Below, piece by piece: positions 58,965 through 64,000 of a DNA stretch of 64,000 nt. Under the pieces are notes generated by a model. It was not told where the DNA came from and did not search any database. It worked only from the letters and a program-made list of their open reading frames with translations. Each line of letters opens with the position of its first letter. Position 1 is the stretch's first letter. Position numbers and translations under genes: made by a program. Source of the stretch: Microbacteriaceae bacterium (GTDB taxonomy: Bacteria > Actinomycetota > Actinomycetes > Actinomycetales > Microbacteriaceae); NCBI GenBank assembly GCA_014378715.1, contig JACMNE010000056.1, positions 1 to 64,000 of the forward strand, written 5' to 3'.

Positions 58965-60429
58965 ATCAACCATCGCCCCCACCGTCCCCGTCGCCGAGGG
59001 CGGCAAGTCGATCCTCCTCGACCAGGTGACCAAGCGTTTCCCCGGCCAGAAGTCCCCGGCCGTCGACGGACTCACGCTCGAGATCCCGGCCGGCAAGATC
59101 GTGATGCTCGTCGGCCCGTCCGGCTGTGGAAAGACCACCACCCTCAAGATGATCAACCGCCTGATCGAGCCGACGACCGGACGCATCGTGCTCGGCGACG
59201 AGGACGTCACCGACATCGACGGCGACGACCTGCGCCGTCGCATCGGCTACGTCATCCAGGCTGGCGGGCTGTTCCCGCACCTCACGGTCGCCGCGAACAT
59301 CTCTATCGTGCCCAAGATGCTCGGCTGGGCGAAGGACCGCATCACCGCCCGCGTCGACGAACTCCTCGAACTGGTCTCCCTCGACCCGGCCATCTACCGC
59401 GACCGCTACCCGCGCGAGCTCTCCGGCGGCCAGCAGCAGCGCATCGGGGTCGCCCGCGCGCTCGCGGCCGACCCGCCCGTGCTGCTCATGGACGAGCCGT
59501 TCGGCGCCGTCGACCCGATCACCCGCCAGCGCCTGCAGGACGAGCTCATCCGCATCCAGGAGGAGGTACAGAAGACGATGGTTATCGTCACGCACGACTT
59601 CGACGAGGCCGTCAAGCTCGGCGACTGGATCGTCGTCTTCGACGAGGGCGCCCGCATCGTGCAGTACGACACCCCGGACCGCATCCTCGCCGAGCCCGCC
59701 AACGAGTTCGTCGAGAACTTCATCGGCGCGGGAGCCGGGCTCAAGCAGCTCACACTCCGCCGCGTCGGCGACGTAGACCTGGCCGAGGCCATCATCGCCC
59801 GCCCGGGGGACGCCGCGAAGGACGTGCTCACCCGGATCGACGCGGCCGGTCACGGACACGCGGTCATCCTCGACGAGCGCGACCGTCCGCTGCAGTGGCC
59901 TTCGCGCCTGCAGCTGACCCGGCTCGAGACGATCGGCTCCACCCCGACCGAGAATCTGCCGGTCATCGGCCGCCGTGCGACCCTCAACGACGCCCTCGAC
60001 ACGATGCTCGTCTCGAGCGCCGGCGCCGCCCTCGTCACCGGCAAGCGCGACGCCTTCCTCGGGGTCATCAACATCGAGACCATCATGGACGCGATCACCG
60101 CCGTGCGCACCGAGGCGGCGGCCGCCGGCACGAACACCCCGGTGGGCACGAACACCGAGTCGATCAGCATCATCGATCCCACGGCCACCGACGGCGCCGC
60201 GGCATGGGCACCTCAACGAAGAAGCGTCGCGACGCTGTCTCCGAGGCGCCGGAGCAGAAGACCTCCGGAGCGAGCGGTTGGCGCGGACTCGTCATCCAGC
60301 CTGCCGGGATCCTCCTCGTGCTGGCGGCATTCCTCATCTGGCTCAACACCGCCGTCCTCACCGACACCGAGCGCACCACGCTGTCGCCCGACGCGCTCTG
60401 GCGCGGAATGCAGCAGCACCTCTCGCTGA
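58957..60429 (+). CDS. Glycine betaine/choline-type ABC ATPase, apparently extended by stop-codon loss
   Basis: A 490-residue ATPase. Walker A is GPSGCGKTT, the signature LSGGQQQRIGVARALAADPP, Walker B VLLMDEPFGAVDP, and the H-loop IVTHDFDEA; a regulatory CBS-type half follows (VIGRRATLNDALDTMLVSS). After TDGAAA, at about residue 416, the sequence turns into a Ser/Arg/Pro-rich stretch of 74 residues that runs antithetically through the next gene's coding frame. At the permease start the ATPase codon is TGG (60205-60207); with A in place of G60207 it would be TGA in an ATGA overlap, as in many gene pairs here. I infer a recent stop loss. Confidence 0.88.
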   Translation: MSESTIAPTVPVAEGGKSILLDQVTKRFPGQKSPAVDGLTLEIPAGKIVMLVGPSGCGKTTTLKMINRLIEPTTGRIVLGDEDVTDIDGDDLRRRIGYVIQAGGLFPHLTVAANISIVPKMLGWAKDRITARVDELLELVSLDPAIYRDRYPRELSGGQQQRIGVARALAADPPVLLMDEPFGAVDPITRQRLQDELIRIQEEVQKTMVIVTHDFDEAVKLGDWIVVFDEGARIVQYDTPDRILAEPANEFVENFIGAGAGLKQLTLRRVGDVDLAEAIIARPGDAAKDVLTRIDAAGHGHAVILDERDRPLQWPSRLQLTRLETIGSTPTENLPVIGRRATLNDALDTMLVSSAGAALVTGKRDAFLGVINIETIMDAITAVRTEAAAAGTNTPVGTNTESISIIDPTATDGAAAWAPQRRSVATLSPRRRSRRPPERAVGADSSSSLPGSSSCWRHSSSGSTPPSSPTPSAPRCRPTRSGAECSSTSR

Positions 60430-60992
60430 CCTTCGTGGCCGCCGCGATCGTACTCATCATCGCGATCCCGCTCGGGATCCTGCTCACCCGCACCGCGTTC
60501 CGACGCATCGCGGGACCCGTGCTGGCCATCGCCAACTTCGGCCAGGCCGCCCCGGCCGTGGGACTCGTGGTGCTGATCGCCATCTTCATCCCCTCCGGCT
60601 ACTGGGCCTCCATAGTGGCGCTCGTGCTCTACGCGGCCCTCCCGGTGCTACGGAACACCATGATCGGCATCCAAGGGGTCGACGCCCGCCTCGTCGAGGC
60701 CGGGCGCGGAATGGGGATGAGCAACCTCGCCGTGCTCCTGAAGGTCGAGCTGCCGTTGGCCGTGCCCGTGATGCTCTCTGGCATCCGCACCGCCCTCGTG
60801 CTGGTCGTCGGAACCGCCGCCCTGGCCGCGTTCATCAACGGAGGAGGCCTCGGACTGCTCATCGTCACCGGCGTGAACCTGTACCTCTATAACGTGCTCA
60901 TCGCCGGGGCGCTGCTCATCGCACTCCTTGCACTGTTCATCGACTGGCTGGGCCTCGTGGTCGAACACGTCGCCCGCCCGAAGGGACTCTGA
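60204..60992 (+). CDS. Glycine betaine/choline-type ABC permease, second subunit
   Basis: A 262-residue permease with a charged N-terminus (MGTSTKKRRD) and six helices; LVIQPAGILLVLAAFLIWLN, VLAIANFGQAAPAVGLVVLI and the EAA-like VEAGRGMGMSNLAVLLKVEL fit the OpuBD group. It pairs with the 58323-58964 protein. Its start lies inside the extended ATPase frame, a 226-bp overlap. The binding-protein gene begins two bases after its stop. Confidence 0.9.
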   Translation: MGTSTKKRRDAVSEAPEQKTSGASGWRGLVIQPAGILLVLAAFLIWLNTAVLTDTERTTLSPDALWRGMQQHLSLTFVAAAIVLIIAIPLGILLTRTAFRRIAGPVLAIANFGQAAPAVGLVVLIAIFIPSGYWASIVALVLYAALPVLRNTMIGIQGVDARLVEAGRGMGMSNLAVLLKVELPLAVPVMLSGIRTALVLVVGTAALAAFINGGGLGLLIVTGVNLYLYNVLIAGALLIALLALFIDWLGLVVEHVARPKGL

Positions 60993-60994
60993 TC

Positions 60995-61990
60995 GTGTCA
61001 AAATCCGCTTTTCGCAGGATTCTCTCGACCACCGCGGTCATCGCCGCTGGAATGGTCGCCCTGACCGGCTGCGGCCTCCAGCCGGCAACGGCCTATGTAC
61101 CCGAGGTGGCGCCCGGGTCGATCGAGCCGCTCGACCTGCCCGACGGCGCGAGCATCACGATCACGTCGAAGAACTTCACCGAGCAGCTCATCCTCGGCAA
61201 GATCGCGGTCATCGCCGCGAAGGCCGCCGGCTTCGACGTGACCGACATGACGAACATCCCGGGCAGCCAGCCCGCCCGCGAACTCATGCTCTCCGGCACG
61301 GCCGACATGACCTGGGAGTACACGGGGACGGCCTGGCTCACCTACCTGGGCCAGACCGAGGGGATCCCGGATCCCACCGACCAGTACGAGGCGGTGCGCG
61401 ATCTCGACGCGACCAACAACCTCAGCTGGCTGGAGCCCGCCCCCCTGAACAACACCTACGCGATGGCCGTGCGGTCGGAGGCCGTCGAGGGTCTGGGCGG
61501 CATCTCGAAGATGTCCGAGTTCCTCGCGCTGCCCGCCGCCGACCTCACGTTCTGCGTCGAGCCGGAGTTCAACTCCCGCGCGGACGGCATGACGCCGATG
61601 CTCGAGGCCTACGGTCTGGTCCGCGGCGACGGCGGGGTGCCGGAGTCAGCGATCAACATCTTCGACACGGGGGCCGTGTACACCGCGACCGCCCGCGGCA
61701 CCTGCAACTTCGGTGAGGTCTTCACGACCGACGGCCGGATCGACAGCCTCGGCCTCACGGTGCTCGAGGACGACCTGGCCTTCTTCCCCGCCTACAACGT
61801 CGCGGCCGTCATCGGCACCGAGACGCTCGACCTCTACCCGGGTCTCGCCGACGTTTTCGCCCAGATCTCTCCCGACATCACGGAGGAGAAGCTCCGCGAA
61901 CTCAACCTCCGCGTCGACGAGGGCGGAGAGGAGCCAGCCGACGTGGCCTTCGACTTCATGATCGAAGCCGGGTTCATCACCGCCCCGTGA
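60995..61990 (+). CDS. Quaternary-ammonium-binding lipoprotein (OpuBC/OsmF-like)
   Basis: A 331-residue substrate-binding lipoprotein. Lipobox LTGC follows a short signal; the OpuAC-type domain begins SITITSKNFTEQLILGKIAV and continues GTADMTWEYTGTAWLTYLG, LTFCVEPEFNSRADGMTPM and FPAYNVAAVI. Two cysteines (TFCVE and GTCNFGE) may form a disulphide. It should deliver betaine, choline or a related osmolyte or nutrient to the permeases. GTG 60995 has AGGGA upstream. Confidence 0.92.
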   Translation: MSKSAFRRILSTTAVIAAGMVALTGCGLQPATAYVPEVAPGSIEPLDLPDGASITITSKNFTEQLILGKIAVIAAKAAGFDVTDMTNIPGSQPARELMLSGTADMTWEYTGTAWLTYLGQTEGIPDPTDQYEAVRDLDATNNLSWLEPAPLNNTYAMAVRSEAVEGLGGISKMSEFLALPAADLTFCVEPEFNSRADGMTPMLEAYGLVRGDGGVPESAINIFDTGAVYTATARGTCNFGEVFTTDGRIDSLGLTVLEDDLAFFPAYNVAAVIGTETLDLYPGLADVFAQISPDITEEKLRELNLRVDEGGEEPADVAFDFMIEAGFITAP

Positions 61991-62038
61991 TGACCACGGG
62001 TGCCCGTCACCCGCGTGATGCAGCGGGCGTTCCCCGAG

Positions 62039-62536
62039 CTACCGCAGCACCTTCTCGAAGCAGAGGGAGTTCGGGATCCCGCTCAGATACGGCTCGTATA
62101 CCGGGATCGGAGTGAAGCCGAGCCCGGTGTAGAGCGCGACGGCCTCCGGCTGGCGGTCGCCGCACTGGAGGATCAGGCGGGTGGCCCCCTGCGACCTGGC
62201 GATGCGCTCCAGCTCGGTCATGAGAGAGCGCCCGGCTCCGCGTCCGCGCGCCGCACCGCGGACGATGACCCGTTTGACCTCCCACTCGCCGCCGTGCCTG
62301 CGCAGGGCGGCGTGGGCGATGGCGTCCCCCGTTCCGTCGATCACCAGCACAGTCGCCGCGATGTGCGCGGTGTCCACGGCGAGCGCCCGGGCGACGGTGT
62401 CGGACATAGGCGGGTCACCGGGGAAGTGGTAGCGCTCCGTCATCTCCTCATCCATCACGGCACGCAGGGCGACCGCGCGGGGGTCGACGTAGTCGACGCG
62501 TACAAAGCGGAATGCGGGGTTCGGTGTCTCGACCAT
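62039..62536 (-). CDS. GNAT-family N-acetyltransferase
   Basis: A 165-residue acetyltransferase. The acetyl-CoA loop is VKRVIVRGAARGRGAGRSLM, followed by LILQCGDRQPEAVALYTGLG with the family's terminal GFTPIPVYEPY. It is intact, unlike the one at 41470. The acceptor is unknown. TAGAGT lies nine bases before ATG 62536, slightly long for a leaderless start. It is convergent with the betaine-binding gene. Confidence 0.88.
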   Translation of the reverse strand: MVETPNPAFRFVRVDYVDPRAVALRAVMDEEMTERYHFPGDPPMSDTVARALAVDTAHIAATVLVIDGTGDAIAHAALRRHGGEWEVKRVIVRGAARGRGAGRSLMTELERIARSQGATRLILQCGDRQPEAVALYTGLGFTPIPVYEPYLSGIPNSLCFEKVLR

Positions 62537-62903
62537 CGGGGCCAGACTCTACCCCTCCCGGCTGACCTGTCCGTAGTCATCTTCGAACGGAGGATCACCG
62601 CGCAGGGAGCGCCCTCGAATTACAGACCTGTCATTTGTCCACAGGCAACCACGGTCGAAGGCCCGGAATCCCGGGGAGTAATGCACAGATTCCACAGGGT
62701 TATCCACAGGTACGGAGTTTCGAGTCGTGGCCCTGAATCGTCAAGTAGGTAATTGCTCAACTATGTCCCCCTCTTCGACAGCCCGGCCTGGCCCGCCGTT
62801 CCGACACGGTGGCCCTTCCACGCCGCGCGCGTACCCTGTGCAGTACACACACCGGAGGCAGACGGCCTCGGGATAACTCCCCTCCGGTCGAGAAAGGGAT
62901 GCC
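62537..62903. other. 367-bp non-coding spacer with DnaA-box-like sites
   Basis: Between the divergent GNAT and hydrolase genes lies an A/T-richer spacer with no coding frame that I credit. It holds TTGTCCACA (62635-62643) and TTATCCACA (62700-62708), both perfect DnaA boxes in the same orientation, and a weaker ATTCCACAG between them. A GC hairpin (GGCCCGGAATCCCGGGG) lies between. TACCCT (about 62842) may be a -10 box and AAAGGGA (62893-62899) is the ribosome-binding site of the hydrolase. Confidence 0.65.
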
Positions 62904-63878
62904 ATGAGACGCGCCAGCCTTGTCCTCCTCGCCGGCCTGGGGGCAGTGGTCGCCGCCTGGCTCATCGCCCACAGCGCGTCGCCCCGGGTCACGCGCTGGG
63001 CTCCAGGCGCCGGCGAGCGTCTGATTCACGGGCAACTCAGTGCCCGGGTCTTCGGAGGCGGAGCCGAGGTGGTGGTGCTGCTCCCCGGGATCGCCGCGAG
63101 CGGCACTTTTTTCGGCACCGCGTGGGACCGCCTGGGCGTGGCCGCGACCGTCGTGGTCGTCGATCCGCTCGGTTTCGGCCACTCGATGACCGGAGCCACC
63201 GGCGGCAGCAGACCGGGTGACAGCGACGTCGACGCTGTCACCCGATCGGGCATCGCCGCCCACTGCGACGCCATCGAGGGCCTTCTCGCCCACCTCGGAC
63301 TGACCGACCGGCGCATCACCGCCGTCGGGCACTCCATGGGTGCCGCGCTCGCCCTCCATCTGGCCGACCGCCGCGACCGGCCGGGCGACCGCGTCGTCGC
63401 CTTCGACGCTCCCCTCTATGTCACCCGCCCCGAGGCCCTCGGCCGGGTTCACGGGATGGGCTGGTTCGAGGCGCTCCTGTCGAACGGCCTCCTCGCCGAA
63501 CGCGTCTGCGCCTGGATGTGCGCGCACCGCTCGCTCGCCGCCCTGCTCTCAGTCGCGGTCAATCCCACGATGCCGGTCGTCGTCGCCCGCGAGGGGGTGC
63601 TGCACACCTGGGAGTCCTACATCGGTAGCTTCGACGCGGTCGTCACCTCAGACGCCTGGGTCGCTGCGCTCGACCGACTCGACCGACGCAGAGTGCCGGT
63701 CCACCTGATCGACGGAGCGGATGACCCAGTGCCCGTCCCCGGTCGGGCGGCCGCCCTCGAGGCCGCGCACCCGAACGTCACCGCTCAGATCCACCCCGGT
63801 CGGCACGATCTTCCCCTGAGCGACCCGGCCTGGTGCGCGGAGCAGGTCGCGCTGATCGTGCGAAAATCCGCCCCCTAG
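62904..63878 (+). CDS. Alpha/beta hydrolase with an N-terminal membrane helix
   Basis: A 324-residue hydrolase. Residues 1-28 form a signal-anchor helix (RRASLVLLAGLGAVVAAWLI). The catalytic serine is in AVGHSMGAALALHLAD, the acid in LIDGADDPVPVPG and the histidine in HPGRHDLPLSDPAWC; VVLLPGIAASGTFFG is the oxyanion strand. All triad residues are present. It probably acts outside or at the membrane on an ester or lipid; the substrate is unknown. GAAAGGGA precedes ATG 62904. Confidence 0.88.
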   Translation: MRRASLVLLAGLGAVVAAWLIAHSASPRVTRWAPGAGERLIHGQLSARVFGGGAEVVVLLPGIAASGTFFGTAWDRLGVAATVVVVDPLGFGHSMTGATGGSRPGDSDVDAVTRSGIAAHCDAIEGLLAHLGLTDRRITAVGHSMGAALALHLADRRDRPGDRVVAFDAPLYVTRPEALGRVHGMGWFEALLSNGLLAERVCAWMCAHRSLAALLSVAVNPTMPVVVAREGVLHTWESYIGSFDAVVTSDAWVAALDRLDRRRVPVHLIDGADDPVPVPGRAAALEAAHPNVTAQIHPGRHDLPLSDPAWCAEQVALIVRKSAP

Positions 63879-63897
63879 TGCTCTGCCCCGGCCAGGA

Positions 63898-64000
63898 TCA
63901 GCGCGGTGGCTGGGTGCCGTATGTGTGCTCCGGCGCCGGGAAGATGCTCGCGGCGACATGGGCCATGCCCCGAGCGCGCGGCCGATGTGAGCCCCAGCCA
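63898..64000 (-). CDS. Possible C-terminal end of an unidentified protein (partial)
   Basis: A minus-strand frame enters from the right edge and ends at TGA (63898-63900). The last residues, MAHVAASIFPAPEHTYGTQP, look protein-like with few Arg/Pro runs, unlike the alternative frames. There is too little for a family call. It would converge on the hydrolase with 19 bp between stops. Confidence 0.35.
   Translation of the reverse strand, partial: GWGSHRPRARGMAHVAASIFPAPEHTYGTQPPR

Noticed and set aside
62537-62903. Chromosomal replication origin
   Set aside because: Only two perfect DnaA boxes are present and dnaA, dnaN, gyrB or rpmH are absent. Actinobacterial origins carry many more boxes.

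Overview
The window is about 70% G+C chromosomal DNA of an actinobacterium. Gene content (NucS mismatch endonuclease, the coproporphyrin-type haem pathway, bifunctional PutA, XFP phosphoketolase, a LAATG sorting signal, many leaderless starts) fits the Microbacteriaceae best; the family is an inference. I see no rRNA, tRNA, CRISPR array, phage or transposase gene. Genes are dense, often joined by ATGA/GTGA overlaps, and many start directly 5-8 nt downstream of a TANNNT box, the mark of leaderless transcripts.

Layout. 1-141: end of an unrecognised gene. 186-12967: a mannan-utilisation locus. On the minus strand it encodes a LacI-like sensor without a DNA-binding domain, a cell-wall-anchored GH5 mannanase, a sugar ABC importer (binding lipoprotein and two permeases), a GH2 beta-mannosidase, a ROK sugar kinase and a secreted GH26 mannanase; a divergent ROK repressor closes it. 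12991-19100: proline catabolism (putA, divergent LysR) and a CrtI-like oxidoreductase. 19109-23910: two DUF202 membrane proteins, an Asp-rich repeat protein, a HemK-like methyltransferase, a hotdog thioesterase, a HhH-GPD DNA glycosylase and the TrhO rhodanese. 23945-30187: phosphoketolase, acetate symporter ActP with its DUF485 partner, 6-phosphofructokinase, DUF1304.

30189-41423: a complete haem pathway from glutamyl-tRNA through coproporphyrin: hemL-hemB-hemD-hemC-cpfC-chdC, three small membrane genes, cgoX-hemE, and divergent hemA. 41470-45748: a broken GNAT gene, a TraR-like protein, cstA-ybdD, and a beta-lactamase-fold protein without catalytic residues coupled to an M13 peptidase. 47779-51764: MATE and MFS exporters, nucS, a HAD phosphatase. 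51772-54388: a three-gene type III polyketide operon (PKS, ICMT-like methyltransferase, FAD oxidoreductase), likely for a quinone or pyrone phenolic lipid. 54516-58069: an orphan MT0933-like small protein, an Old Yellow Enzyme, a nested inverted-repeat element, a decayed alpha/beta hydrolase and a GlcD-type oxidase. 58323-61990: a glycine betaine/choline-type ABC importer whose ATPase appears to have lost its stop codon. 62039-64000: a GNAT, a spacer with DnaA boxes, an alpha/beta hydrolase and a truncated gene end.

The most unusual window-wide signal is the 9-mer GCGGATGTC (either strand), seen at least 32 times where about one is expected, in several reading frames and in non-coding DNA. 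Local highlights are the nested inverted-repeat element (55909-56127), the ATPase stop loss (60205-60207), the HTH-less LacI-like protein and the inactive beta-lactamase-fold protein.
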